Assembly (NCBI GenBank): GCA_030695565.1
Contig: JAUYRZ010000117.1
Location: 86,882-150,881 of the forward strand
DNA from: Archangium sp.
GTDB taxonomy: Bacteria; Myxococcota; Myxococcia; Myxococcales; Myxococcaceae
DNA: 64,000 nt
Reading direction: 5' to 3'
Every line of letters starts with the position of its first letter. Position 1 is the stretch's first letter. A model generated the notes under the pieces. That model saw nothing but the letters and a program-made list of their open reading frames with translations, ran no database searches and was not told the origin of the DNA. The translations under genes and the position numbers were made by a program. Below are positions 43,601 through 50,740 of this stretch, one piece after another.

Positions 43601-43755
43601 TGGTTGCCCGAGACGGTCGCGTTCTCGCCCACGCCGGCGACCGAGCCAGGCGCGTTCGGCAGATTGACGCGTTCGTCAGAGACGCCAGCGGCCGCTTGCC
43701 CCCACGCAGTGCCAACACCAAACACAAAGCACATCATCGTCGTCAGGCGACTCAT
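37657..43755 (-). CDS. Secreted SpvB/TcdB-RHS protein (Tc toxin B/C-like)
   Basis: About 2032 residues from the ATG at 43755 (GGAG upstream), with a Sec signal peptide (MSRLTTMMCFVFGVGTAWG). Residues about 30-300 match the SpvB/TcdB N-terminal domain: LPNAPGSVAGVGENATVSGN, VPQGFPGVTPDLAFSYSS, LGMGWSMPSFAIERM. Residues about 330-700 carry FG-GAP/VCBS-type units (DINGDALPDVLSAS, DLNGDGFVDITNP, DMNGDGLQDPVIL), as in TcdB middle domains. From about 1000 come YD/RHS repeats, then the RHS core (LTHFKYRDFDARSGRWDRPD, then GYAYVANQFSSAHDPTGL). The last roughly 160 residues differ: Ala/Gly/Lys-rich with a hydrophobic stretch (TIGHGLLTAASVVATLVNMI), of unknown activity. TcB and TcC fold into a hollow shell holding the toxic C-terminus. 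It is the first gene of the operon. Confidence 0.9.
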   Translation of the reverse strand: MSRLTTMMCFVFGVGTAWGQAAAGVSDERVNLPNAPGSVAGVGENATVSGNQGAMNYSVKVEVPQGFPGVTPDLAFSYSSAGGSDVLGMGWSMPSFAIERMTSKGLQRYDVDDRFVVEGSDELVRVSQAGSTAVYRSRFESGFVRYTWLNRGTGDAGSWKAEYPDGRVGYFGADDAGVAVTSAQVRVPTTTRVFRWHLVLMVDRFGHRMQASWTKDPGGASLLDRLDYLYDAGQPRHSVRFVYETRPDVISDAKPGFELKLTQRLKEVRIFSGAELIRGYALTFEGDAVAGGASRLSRVTRAGRSAGSYPVAFTFGYSKTLSGTCAGADCAKPFVKNMGSLGVDFSQGRATLLDINGDALPDVLSASASGLHSFYLARLDAEGQVSFATTPVPSARTVGSSSLILGNATVQVIDLNGDGFVDITNPRTGEVLCNKGVGDWTAAATDCKPTASTVSAGYPLDEDVGDPLQADPLHIRFFDFDNDKRIDFLKTDPGGTTSILANTSAGYVAATADTIGEVFDDTALQLADMNGDGLQDPVILRVSGNAIQLSYKLNFGFGVWSAWHDVTVSGFDPSQLAVLELQDINGDELTDLVAVVGNEIKLSLNRNSDRFDAVRTIATADLGAGTIPSRTGSTIVSFADMNGNGSSDIVWIEAGGAISYLELFPVRPNLLSRIDNGLGAVQRFSYGTSIVEQARDELATQPWLNKVPNPMTLVTAMESFVTLTGNDMGGTMNPTGLRERTLFRYHSGFYDGVEKQFRGYEGVERQMDSDMSRDAQEPGLTVESYDVGKTDPLLAGRPLISQMWAGAAPNRALLTETRSLWQACMVAQSSNTFFACERATTTIVTERDAAHAVTTKEERDYDGYGNVTASRELGVVNLGTPEQPRGCAPCVASGTFGDACGDQCLGDEAFSETDFIDPGTTASANLWLSGQPKEERSAAVAGAWEQVARTYYDGADFVGRTLGELTLGNVTRAERKLGDAFVTVARSRIDAHGNPIETIDAVGSVANTTSHRRLYTYEPAGLRLSRVEVLVGSADVDSLRMDVVTDTAWEFESQSSNWYAVKAGNPLTSAQLTRYRYDEHGRLSKVLLPGDVDTTPSTTVEFELADPSSRILITQRSSSSANDDVVEAKCLDGRGREFQRRQRLSATSWQVDGFVEFDSRGKTVRRYQPYLSATGACETSPPANVPFTRFVFDPAGRMLRETEPDGSFRSTEYGPLVTRFFDEDDNDPADPQTNTPDVRTYDGLGRLTSTARQLTTGGPLSVNTFGYDTLGMLSTVRDPAGHVRTQTSDRFGRVVRIDDTNAGLSTLEFDAQSNLLTTTDARGTAVRQEYDGANRLVARFDAAADAATRVTYRYDSLPGCTECTNAATQIVQMTWPGATAGGEQRFGFDARGNPVYEQRLIAGHSFTTRHRFDAALREIGVTHPDGTAIDTTLDGAGRPIAVSGAVTSAEYDARGEPSKLTFTNGTTSAYGYDSRLRLTSLKTTAPGGTLLDLGFTLSKSGDITAMSDGQLAGRLRRAGQHTIDGWGRMTRTTLTTSAGEETIDYGFDDIDNVTKAVSSLGAASRAHVGDFTYGKPNAVTSAGGMTLGYDAAGAMTNRADATLTRDHRGRLGAASSPQLEATYTWDDLERVAKEEGDATTWYVAQGFEVRDGISVVYSFFDGMRVMRGENDSLAASLLSDLAPASGSGPLTVAGDSKIDIADAWLAQAASLNLVQLSGGPTPSAPNKLLRSAARRLLMEDAVWLHRDNMNTALVATDANGAVRGERSYYPTGIVREDQGFIDSRGFTDQELDEATGLTHFKYRDFDARSGRWDRPDPSFMILSEEELTKAGEFNSGYAYVANQFSSAHDPTGLRLDRASFPQRSGAASRARLIGRAVNGAKSLYNRAGAKLSKAGTAIAGAARDAAAWANKKNDARVAHNEAIKANEFNHTPSKFEKAATIGHGLLTAASVVATLVNMIQNLQGKTDEESGKSEGLQLTSSVLSGTSGVAGLANKLPALKRAAGVKSGLANGEKWKAVPSSSAPRRSSSVSP

Positions 43756-43781
43756 CTTGAAGCTCCGAGGGGGGATGCGAA

Positions 43782-43802
43782 GGGTGCAACACATGCGCAC
43801 CC
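43782..43802. promoter_or_regulatory. Inverted repeat upstream of the Tc-like operon
   Basis: GGGTGC (43782-43787) and GCACCC (43797-43802) form a dyad with a 9-bp spacer, 27 bp before the RHS start codon. GGGTGCAAC recurs directly at 43829-43837. This may be an operator pair or part of the promoter region. Short GC-rich dyads arise by chance, so support is modest. Confidence 0.3.
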
Positions 43803-44020
43803 AAAGTGCCCGTAATGAACCACCTCTGGGGTGCAACGACAACGTTTCTCAGGGCATGGACGAGCGTGGCCGCGACCGGAATCAGGCGTGAGTCACGTGC
43901 GACCGCTCGGCGCGGGTACGGAGGATGGCCATCATCGCGGTGGTGCGCACCGCTCCGCGTTGCGTGATGGCCATCAACAAGTCGTATCAACCGGCCCTCA
44001 ACAAGCGCGCTTCGCAACCC

Positions 44021-44168
44021 GCGACCTCGTGCACGAGGGCCGAGAGTTGGTGCGCATCGTGCGCATGCTCCATCTCAAGGAGCGGGTGTCGCTCGAGGAC
44101 ATCCTGGTGGTCTGCCGGGTGCGGCCGTACCGCTGGGCCGAGGTGCTGACGCGCGCGGGATTCAAGAG
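44021..44168 (+). pseudogene. Helicase fragment, partial duplicate of 47003-47150
   Basis: By eye these 148 bases match 47003-47150 at about 136 positions (roughly 92%). They translate as RDLVHEGRELVRIVRMLHLK, then ERVSLEDILVVC, then RVRPYRWAEVLTRAGFK, equal to residues about 875-923 of the tandem helicase. Several differences are silent or conservative, so the copy was under protein-level selection before or after it split. No other part of a second helicase is recognisable on either side. It is most simply the remnant of a second, related helicase gene deleted between 44168 and 44380, or a small tandem duplication. Confidence 0.8.
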
Positions 44169-44379
44169 GCGCATCCAGCGACGCGGTCTGACCTCTCTGT
44201 CGACGACCGCCGCGATCCTCAGGTCGAGCTCAAGCACCGGTCCGTGCATCGATTACTGTACCGGCGCTCCTCGATTGGCGTGCGGCGAGGCCTGTCGGCA
44301 TTTTGCGCCGAATCAGGATCAGAAGCACCGCCCACCGTTCGAGCCCGCACTTCTGAGCGAGTGCAGTTAAGAGCGCCTG

Positions 44380-47300
44380 ATGCTGCCGGAAGAACTGCTG
44401 GCCGCGCTCGAAGCAGAGCAGGCGCAATATCGTTCGATCGCGATCCAGGCGGTGGCGGCGCTGCGTTTCGAGGGTGCGCTCGTGGCCCTGCAGACCGTGC
44501 CCGCAGCGGAGCAAGACTGGGCGGGCGGGTTCTTCTCGGCCTTCGACAACAGCGAAGGCGTCTGGTCTGGCGAGGTGGTTCATGTCGACCCGACCACCGG
44601 CGATCTCTTCCTCAAGGTCTCCGGCACCATCCCGACCTCCGACGAGCTCGCGCGCGCCACCGAGTGGTTCTTCAAACCCTTCGACTTCTCTCAGGCGATC
44701 TCCTCGGCGACGAAGGGCACCTCGAGCGTGCGGCTCGATCAGGCGGTGCGTTGGGTGCACGACGGAGCACCTGAACTGTCCACGGGGCCAGCCGCGCGCG
44801 ACCTCGAAGGACCGTGGGCCAGTGCATGGGGCCTGGTGTGGGGCCCGCCGGGTACAGGCAAGACGCAGGCGCTGGCGGGCCGCATCGCCGACGCGGTACA
44901 GGCCGCTCCTGATCAGCGGATGCTCGTGGTTGCGCCCACCAACGGCGCGGTCGACGAACTGACCCATCGCCTCTGCGGAGTGCTCGAAGGGCGGGGTGCG
45001 CTGCTCGATGCGGAGGGGCGATCGCGCGTCTTCCGCGGTGGCGTGGGCGCCCGGCTGCGGCTCGCGCGCGACTTTCCCCCGGTGCTGCACGACCCCGACG
45101 CCGCGGCGCGCACCCAGCATCGAGAGGCGCTGCAGCAAGAACTCACCCGGCTGGAAGCGAAGGCCGCACCTGCGACGGAGATCGCGCAGAAGCGTGCAGA
45201 GCTCAAAGCCGCCGAGCGTCTCGAAGACGCCACCTTGCAGGCCATCGAATCGGGCCATGCCACGGTCATCGCGCTCACCGTGCATCGCGCGTTGCGCCTG
45301 GTGCAGGAGCTCATCGAAGGCCCGCACTTCCACAAGCTCATCCTCGACGAGGGGGGAATGATCTCCCGCGCGTCGGCGGCACTCTTGGCGCCCCTGGCAA
45401 AGTCCGTGTTGATCGCCGGAGACCCGCGGCAACTCGGGCCCGTCTCCCGCGCCCCACAAGGAGCGCTCTCGCACGTGCAGCGCTGGCTGCGCGAGTCGCC
45501 GCTCTCGGTCTTGCGGCACGCGTCGCGCGACGTGGAGCGGTCGAACGTGTTCCTGCTCCGCACGCAGCACCGCATGCACCCCGCCATCGCGAAGGTGGTC
45601 AGCGAGTTTCAGTACCAGGGCCAGCTCGAGAACGGTGAGCGGCCTCGGCGGTTGTCGACCGAGCGCGGGCTCGCCAGGTTTCCGGAGGAGCGCGCCGTCT
45701 GGGTGGTGCTCGACGAGTGCACCCGCTCTGCGCGGCAACTGAGCCATGATCGCCCGCAGACCGGGCGCGGCTACGTGCGGCGCTTCTCGGCTGAGCTGCT
45801 GGTCGCGCTCTCGTCAGCCGCGCTGGAGGAGGGCGCCTCGGTGCTGGCCGCCACACCGTACCGGGCGCAAGCTCAGCTGATCGGTGCGTTGGCCAGCGAA
45901 GACGAAGCGACGCAGGACCTGGTGTCTTCCACCATTCATCGCCAGCAAGGCTCCGAGTTCGACGTGGTGTTGATCGACACCGTGGCCGGTGGCCGTCCAT
46001 TTCAGGCGCTCGACTTGTGCGCGATGTTGAACGTGGCCGCCAGTCGCGCACGCAAACACCTGGTGGTGCTCGCTTCGCGCGCGGAAGCCGAGGCGGTCAT
46101 TCCCGCCCGGTTCCTCGAGCAGTTTCACCGGGTGCGCCTGATGGAAGGGCGGCTGGAGTCAGTCGACGTGACGCTGCGCCGCGCGCCCGAGATGCCCTTG
46201 CCCGCTGCGACGCTCGGCGCGGCCATCACCAACGCAAAGGCGGTGGCCCCGCTCTTCACCGACGAACAACTCGCGCTCATGGAGCGCCACTTCGGCGACG
46301 GCCACTACCTCGTGCGTGGCGTGGCAGGGAGCGGCAAGACCTTCGTGCTCGCCAACTGGGCGATGCGCGTGTTGCTCGAACATCCCGGGCATCGGGTGCT
46401 GGTCTCGTATTTCACGAAGTCGCTGCACTCGCTCGAGACGCATCACCTGCGGTCCGCGGCGATTCGCGCGGGCCTCGACCCGAACGTCGCGCTGCAACGG
46501 GTTCGCATCGCGCACGTCGACGAGGTGAGCTCTTCAGCCAACCGCGACGAAGCCTTTGATGCAGTGTTCGTCGACGAAGCGCAGGACATGGGGCCCAAGC
46601 GTCTCCAGTTCCTCTTCCTGCGGGCGCGCGAGCAACTGGGCCACGACGGGAAGCGACGGCGGCGCTTCTTCCTCTTCATGGACGACTCGCAGAACATCTA
46701 CGCGCAGAAGCCCCTCGAGGAATTCCGGGAGCAGCTCGACAAGAGCATCAACTTCGCGGGGCGCACGCGGGTGATGAAGGAGGCCTTTCGTTCTCCGCGC
46801 GAGATCCTCGACCTCGCCTTCAACGTGGTGCTCGACCCCCAGCATCTTCACGGCGTCGCGCAGCCGGGCCTCAAGGAGTTCCTCAAGGAGAACGAGCTCG
46901 TCAAAGCCGGCCTGTTGCGACGCCCGGCGGAGGGCTCGACCGGGCTGTACCACGTGGGCTTCACCGAGCAGTCCGGCAGCGTGCCGAAGGTGTTGGCTGC
47001 GCGCGACCTCGAACACGAAGGCCGCGAACTGGTGCGCATCGTGCGCATGCTCCATCTCAAGGAGCAGGTGGCGCTCGAGGACATCCTGGTGGTTTGCCCG
47101 GTGCGTCCGTACCGCTGGGCCGAGGTGCTGACGCGCGCGGGCTTCAAGAGCGTGGCTTTCGGTGGTGCACAAGGCGCCGACCCAGCCGGATTCCCCGTGG
47201 GGAAGACCGACTTCGTCCGCGTCACCACCATCTACTCGTGCAAGGGCCACGAGAGCCCAGTGGTCATCTTATGCGGGCTGGAGGATCTCGATGCGTTGGA

Positions 47301-47472
47301 AGATTCAATCGAGAGCCTGAAGACGGCTGACCCACGGGTGGTGGAGCGCCAGAAGCGGTGTCTGTTCTACGTCGGGGCCACCCGCGCGACATTGCGGCAG
47401 TACGTGCTGGGCTTGGGCAGCTCGCGGTTTCTCGAAGTCGCCCGCGAGTACGCTCAGCGACTGGCGTTGTGA
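44380..47472 (+). CDS. Protein with two superfamily-1 helicase cores
   Basis: A 1030-residue protein. Residues about 110-610 form an Upf1-like SF1 helicase: Walker A GPPGTGKT (155-162), VVAPTNGAVDEL, motif II DEGG (323-326), GDPRQLGPV (motif III), RTQHRMHP (motif IV), HRQQGSEFD (motif V), NVAASRARKHLVVL (motif VI). A coiled-coil-like insert lies at about 245-300. Residues about 630-1030 form a second, UvrD-like core: GVAGSGKT (647-654), VDEAQD (731-736), MDDSQNIY, RSPREI, YSCKGHESPVVIL, YVGATRATL. Both ATP sites look intact, so it may be a two-motor DNA or RNA translocase. A fusion of this sort is not a standard family I can name. The gene downstream at 47481 is 8 bases away. Confidence 0.88.
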   Translation: MLPEELLAALEAEQAQYRSIAIQAVAALRFEGALVALQTVPAAEQDWAGGFFSAFDNSEGVWSGEVVHVDPTTGDLFLKVSGTIPTSDELARATEWFFKPFDFSQAISSATKGTSSVRLDQAVRWVHDGAPELSTGPAARDLEGPWASAWGLVWGPPGTGKTQALAGRIADAVQAAPDQRMLVVAPTNGAVDELTHRLCGVLEGRGALLDAEGRSRVFRGGVGARLRLARDFPPVLHDPDAAARTQHREALQQELTRLEAKAAPATEIAQKRAELKAAERLEDATLQAIESGHATVIALTVHRALRLVQELIEGPHFHKLILDEGGMISRASAALLAPLAKSVLIAGDPRQLGPVSRAPQGALSHVQRWLRESPLSVLRHASRDVERSNVFLLRTQHRMHPAIAKVVSEFQYQGQLENGERPRRLSTERGLARFPEERAVWVVLDECTRSARQLSHDRPQTGRGYVRRFSAELLVALSSAALEEGASVLAATPYRAQAQLIGALASEDEATQDLVSSTIHRQQGSEFDVVLIDTVAGGRPFQALDLCAMLNVAASRARKHLVVLASRAEAEAVIPARFLEQFHRVRLMEGRLESVDVTLRRAPEMPLPAATLGAAITNAKAVAPLFTDEQLALMERHFGDGHYLVRGVAGSGKTFVLANWAMRVLLEHPGHRVLVSYFTKSLHSLETHHLRSAAIRAGLDPNVALQRVRIAHVDEVSSSANRDEAFDAVFVDEAQDMGPKRLQFLFLRAREQLGHDGKRRRRFFLFMDDSQNIYAQKPLEEFREQLDKSINFAGRTRVMKEAFRSPREILDLAFNVVLDPQHLHGVAQPGLKEFLKENELVKAGLLRRPAEGSTGLYHVGFTEQSGSVPKVLAARDLEHEGRELVRIVRMLHLKEQVALEDILVVCPVRPYRWAEVLTRAGFKSVAFGGAQGADPAGFPVGKTDFVRVTTIYSCKGHESPVVILCGLEDLDALEDSIESLKTADPRVVERQKRCLFYVGATRATLRQYVLGLGSSRFLEVAREYAQRLAL

Positions 47473-47480
47473 GGTCGACG

Positions 47481-47927
47481 ATGGTGACAAAGCTGTTCGC
47501 TTCATTCCTCGATGACCCGACCGCGTACAGCGAGTGCGAACGCTTCTGGGCGGCGCAGGTGAGGGACGTTGAGAAATCTCTTGGGCAGTCCGAGGAATGG
47601 AAGCGCTGGATTCCGCAAGTGCATCCGAACGGACAGCCTGTGGAGCGTGACGGAAATCCGATCTTTGACGGTCGGTCCGAGCGCCTCGACCGCTCCTTTC
47701 GGATCATTCAACAACCAGCCGTCAGTGATGAAGTTGAGCTCGCAGCTTGGGTTGCCGTCTACGAACCGGAGTTCGACGAGATGCCGCGCGCTGAACTGTT
47801 TCTGAATCTCAGTCTGTCCGAAGAATCGGTAGCTCTCGCGAAGGAAGCCTTGAGGAAGTGGATGACTCCTTCGACGAGCGTCGCGGAGATGAACGACTTC
47901 ATTCGAGCGGTGACTGCGGTCGACTGA
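47481..47927 (+). CDS. Protein of unknown function, co-transcribed with the helicase
   Basis: A 148-residue acidic protein from the ATG at 47481, with GAGG overlapping the helicase stop as ribosome site. No membrane segment or signal is present. It starts KLFASFLDDPTAYSECERFW, continues with IPQVHPNGQPVERDGNPIFD and ends in a helical acidic region. It resembles small partner or immunity-like proteins by size and charge only, and no family is recognised. Its tight spacing with the helicase gene suggests the two products work together. Confidence 0.7.
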   Translation: MVTKLFASFLDDPTAYSECERFWAAQVRDVEKSLGQSEEWKRWIPQVHPNGQPVERDGNPIFDGRSERLDRSFRIIQQPAVSDEVELAAWVAVYEPEFDEMPRAELFLNLSLSEESVALAKEALRKWMTPSTSVAEMNDFIRAVTAVD

Positions 47928-47999
47928 CTGTTTTTTTGACGTGGGCGCTCAGGCGCGTTGGATCAGGGTCGTAGCCACCTGTTTCACACGGAGATCGCC

Positions 48000-48182
48000 A
48001 TGAACGAACGCAATCAGCCCATTCAGCTCGAGAACACCGACCGCCGCCGCGGGTCCACCGCCAGCATGTGGGGCGAGCTCGTCGTCGAGTCGATGTGGCG
48101 GCCGAGCGACAAGCCGCGGGTTGAGTCTGAGGGTTGGCTGCGCTCGCACGGGTATCTGCCGGAGCGTCGTCAGTCTCGCTAA
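48000..48182 (+). CDS. Small protein of unknown function
   Basis: About 60 residues from the ATG at 48000, with GGAG seven bases upstream. It is basic and polar (MNERNQPIQLENTDRRR, then SMWGELVVESMWRPSD, ending GWLRSHGYLPERRQSR). No Cys, signal or membrane segment is visible. The good ribosome site and biased composition support expression; no function is proposed. It converges on the FHA gene across repeat copy 5. Confidence 0.55.
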   Translation: MNERNQPIQLENTDRRRGSTASMWGELVVESMWRPSDKPRVESEGWLRSHGYLPERRQSR

Positions 48183-48189
48183 GTACAGC

Positions 48190-48232
48190 CCCTCACCCCG
48201 ACCCTCTCCCCGCGTTCGCAGGGAGAGGGAGA
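48190..48232. repeat. Palindromic GC-rich repeat, copy 5
   Basis: CCTCACCCCGACCCTCTCCC, then a GC loop, then GGGAGAGGGAGAC. It fills the gap between two convergent genes and could serve as a two-way terminator-like hairpin, although no T-run follows. Confidence 0.8.
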
Positions 48233-48239
48233 CCAAGGG

Positions 48240-49991
48240 TCAGCGGATTCCGAGCTTGCCGGCCAGTGAGTCAATCGTCTTGCCGGTCTTCTGGTACAGC
48301 TCGGCATCACGCAGCCGCGCGTTGAGCTTCGCGCGCTCGGGCTTCTTCGAGTTGTCCTTGAACATGCGCTTGTCGAGCTCGTACGCCTCTTCGATGTAGT
48401 CGCCGTAGAGCTTCTGCAGATCGCTGCTCTTCGCCAGCACCGTCGGATCGTTCTCGAACAGCTTCTCGATCGCGTCGCGCCGCTTGGCGAACATGGTGTA
48501 CCCGCCGCTCGGAGCCGCGACCGCGTCGTCCTTCACCGGCGCAGGCGGCGTGTCCTTCACCACCGGCGTGGGCTCCTTCGCTGCCACGGGCTCGGGCTTC
48601 GGCTCCGGCTTGGCTGCTTCCGCCTTCACCGGCTTCTCCGCAGGCGCGTCTTCCTTCGCATCCTCAGCCGCGCCTTCCGCCTTGGCAGTCGCATCTTCAG
48701 CGGCGGCCATCGCCTTCTTGGTGTCTGCTTCTGCCTTGGCCTGCAGCTGCGCCGCGCGCTTCTTGGACCACTCGACCGCCTCAGCCGGATCGGTCGGCAT
48801 CTCACCGAGCTCGACGGCGTCGCCGGTATCACCCGTGGCCGCGACCGCTGAACTGCCGCCGCTCCCCAGGCCGCTGATCGTCGCGATGAGGCCGCTCACG
48901 AAGCCCCAGCCCGCACCCAGCAGGCTGAGCACCGCGACGACCTTGAGCACCATCAGCACCCACTTCACGACGTCGAAGTGCACCATCCACTGGTACGTCA
49001 CGTAGACGCTGACCAGCGAGCCGACCACCATCAGCAACGGCCCGAGCAGGTTGATGAACGGAATGGGCAACGCCGCGAGCAGAATCCCCAGCGCCTGCGG
49101 CACCGCGAGGATGATCGCCAGCGTCATCGTCTGCAGGAAGTAGTTGCTGCGCGAGCGCGCGTCGGACTTTCCCTTGAGCTTGTTGATGATCCACTCGACC
49201 ACCGGGTGGAACACGAAGCCCGTCACCACCGCGCCGATCACCGCGCCGATGGCAGGGCCGATGGGCAGGAACGAGCCCAGCATGAACACGTGGCCGGGGC
49301 CGATGAGCGCCGCCAGACCCGCCGCGAACGCCGGCAGCGCCGCGCTGATGAACAACGAGGGCAGCGCGTAGCCAATGAGCTCGATCTTCGCCATCGGCTC
49401 GGAGGGCTGCTCCTCGATGGTGGTGCGCACCGTGCCGAACGGGTTCACCAGCAGCTTGGGCACGTTCACCAGGTAGTACGCGATGCCCTTGGGCACGCCG
49501 ACGAACATGGCGCCGATGCCTTTGCCAGCGGGAGCCTCCTCAGCGGGGGCAGCGGCCGAAGCCGCCGCAACAGGGCGTTTCTGCGCGGGGGAAGGCATGG
49601 TCTTCGCGTTCGCGGGGGGCGGGTTGGGCTTCTTCGCCGCAGCAGACGCGGGAGCGGGACCCGGCTTGCCCCTGCCAGGCGCGATGGTCGGCGCCGCGGG
49701 CTCTTCTTCTTCCTCTTCGATCTGCACCACCTCGAACTCGCTCTGGCCGACCGTGAAGCTGGCGCCTTCCTGGAGCTGAACCGGCCGGGGCGCCTTCGCA
49801 CCCTGCGGCACGGCCAGCGTCTCGAGCAGCCACATTCCACCCTTCTGAGACACTCGCGCCTGGCGCCGGGAGATCGAGTTGTCCTCGATCTGGATGTCGG
49901 CATCCCCGCCCACCCGACCAAAGATGAAGCCCTCGGGGGGAACGACGATGTCTTCGTTGGTCGAAAGATCGCGGAGTGTGACCTGGCCCAT
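48240..49991 (-). CDS. FHA-domain membrane protein (Yip1-like)
   Basis: A 583-residue protein. Residues about 1-90 are an FHA phosphopeptide-binding domain: GFIFGRVGGDADIQIEDNSI, then SRRQARV, then WLLETLA. A Pro/Ala linker (about 95-160) leads to a membrane part (about 165-385) with five or six helices and a pattern like Yip1-family proteins (PLLMVVGSLVSVYVTYQWMV). A long Glu/Ala/Lys/Pro-rich segment and a helical C-terminal tail (RRDAIEKLFEND) follow. FHA domains bind phosphothreonine, so the protein probably docks a kinase substrate to the inner membrane. Ser/Thr kinase signalling is common in myxobacteria. Confidence 0.85.
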   Translation of the reverse strand: MGQVTLRDLSTNEDIVVPPEGFIFGRVGGDADIQIEDNSISRRQARVSQKGGMWLLETLAVPQGAKAPRPVQLQEGASFTVGQSEFEVVQIEEEEEEPAAPTIAPGRGKPGPAPASAAAKKPNPPPANAKTMPSPAQKRPVAAASAAAPAEEAPAGKGIGAMFVGVPKGIAYYLVNVPKLLVNPFGTVRTTIEEQPSEPMAKIELIGYALPSLFISAALPAFAAGLAALIGPGHVFMLGSFLPIGPAIGAVIGAVVTGFVFHPVVEWIINKLKGKSDARSRSNYFLQTMTLAIILAVPQALGILLAALPIPFINLLGPLLMVVGSLVSVYVTYQWMVHFDVVKWVLMVLKVVAVLSLLGAGWGFVSGLIATISGLGSGGSSAVAATGDTGDAVELGEMPTDPAEAVEWSKKRAAQLQAKAEADTKKAMAAAEDATAKAEGAAEDAKEDAPAEKPVKAEAAKPEPKPEPVAAKEPTPVVKDTPPAPVKDDAVAAPSGGYTMFAKRRDAIEKLFENDPTVLAKSSDLQKLYGDYIEEAYELDKRMFKDNSKKPERAKLNARLRDAELYQKTGKTIDSLAGKLGIR

Positions 49992-50062
49992 TTGGAAACG
50001 TCCCGTGTGAAGTGAAGAAAAGCAGCGCGGGTTTTAGCAGGATCGCTTCGCCGTAAGCGACT

Positions 50063-50740
50063 TCAGTCCTGGCGGTTGAGGGCATCGAGGTACGAGCCCT
50101 CGCGGGGCTTGAGCTCTTCACCCTCCACGAAGATGCGCGCGCGAATTCGCCCCGGTCCCGAGACGACCACGTCGGTCCCTTGCGGCATGGCAAAGAACTG
50201 CGTCAGGGGCGGCACCTTCACGGCGATTTCAATCAAAGGCACCACACTGAGCGCTTCAGGTGACTGGTGATCGTGGGCATCGTCCATACATCCGACGAAC
50301 CAGCCCGAATCGGTGGGCGCGCTCGGTTCGGTGCGCCCCATCATGAACGCCGGCGCATCCCAGGTGCGGCTGCACACCACCGCCTGCAGCGCCTGGCGGG
50401 GGTAGTCGGCCTTCTCCAGCAACCCCAGGCTGGCGAGCACTTCTTTCTGACGCCAGGTCTCCAGCAGCGACTGATCGACCGACTCGATCCACTTGAGCTC
50501 GTGTTTCAGATCAGGCTCGAGCACTCCGAGCGTGCCGTCGTCGCGTTGGGTGAGGCGCAGGGTGGCCCAGCCCAGCTGCACCGTCTGGCCCGGCTTGAAG
50601 CGGGTGCCGGTGGCGACCGCGTTTTCGAAGTAGCCGATCAGCATCTTCTCGAGGTCGGGGACTGGCACGTCTCGCAGGAAGCGGAGCGTGAACTCGGCGT
50701 GATCGAAGGCGGCGCATTGGGTGGTGCGGAATTCTTTCAC
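50063..50740 (-). CDS. Imm33-like (DUF2185) protein
   Basis: A 225-residue cytosolic protein starting at a GTG that overlaps the amidase stop (GTGA). The C-terminal half contains DSGWFVGCMDD, then PEALSVVPLIEIAVKVPPL, then FAMPQGTDVV, which fits the DUF2185/Imm33 pattern (DSGW, P-x-L, P-x-G). Imm33 is named as an immunity domain in polymorphic toxin systems, but it also occurs without toxins. The N-terminal 110 residues are unassigned. No toxin gene is adjacent; the coupled upstream gene is an amidase. Immunity function is only a possibility. Confidence 0.7.
   Translation of the reverse strand: MKEFRTTQCAAFDHAEFTLRFLRDVPVPDLEKMLIGYFENAVATGTRFKPGQTVQLGWATLRLTQRDDGTLGVLEPDLKHELKWIESVDQSLLETWRQKEVLASLGLLEKADYPRQALQAVVCSRTWDAPAFMMGRTEPSAPTDSGWFVGCMDDAHDHQSPEALSVVPLIEIAVKVPPLTQFFAMPQGTDVVVSGPGRIRARIFVEGEELKPREGSYLDALNRQD

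Larger units (their letters stand above)
43756..44379. other. 624-bp spacer with helicase fragment
   Basis: This is the largest gap in the window. It holds the divergent promoters for the Tc-like operon (minus) and the tandem helicase gene (plus), the repeated motif GATGGCCATC at 43924 and 43966 (each a perfect palindrome, 42 bp apart), and a 148-bp duplicate of the helicase 3' region (44021-44168). An open frame across 43831-44370 exists but only its centre is helicase-like. I do not call a gene. Confidence 0.6.

Noticed and set aside
47928..47940. T-run after the gene at 47481, considered as a terminator
   Set aside because: Seven Ts are present but no stem of more than four or five pairs could be drawn directly before them.
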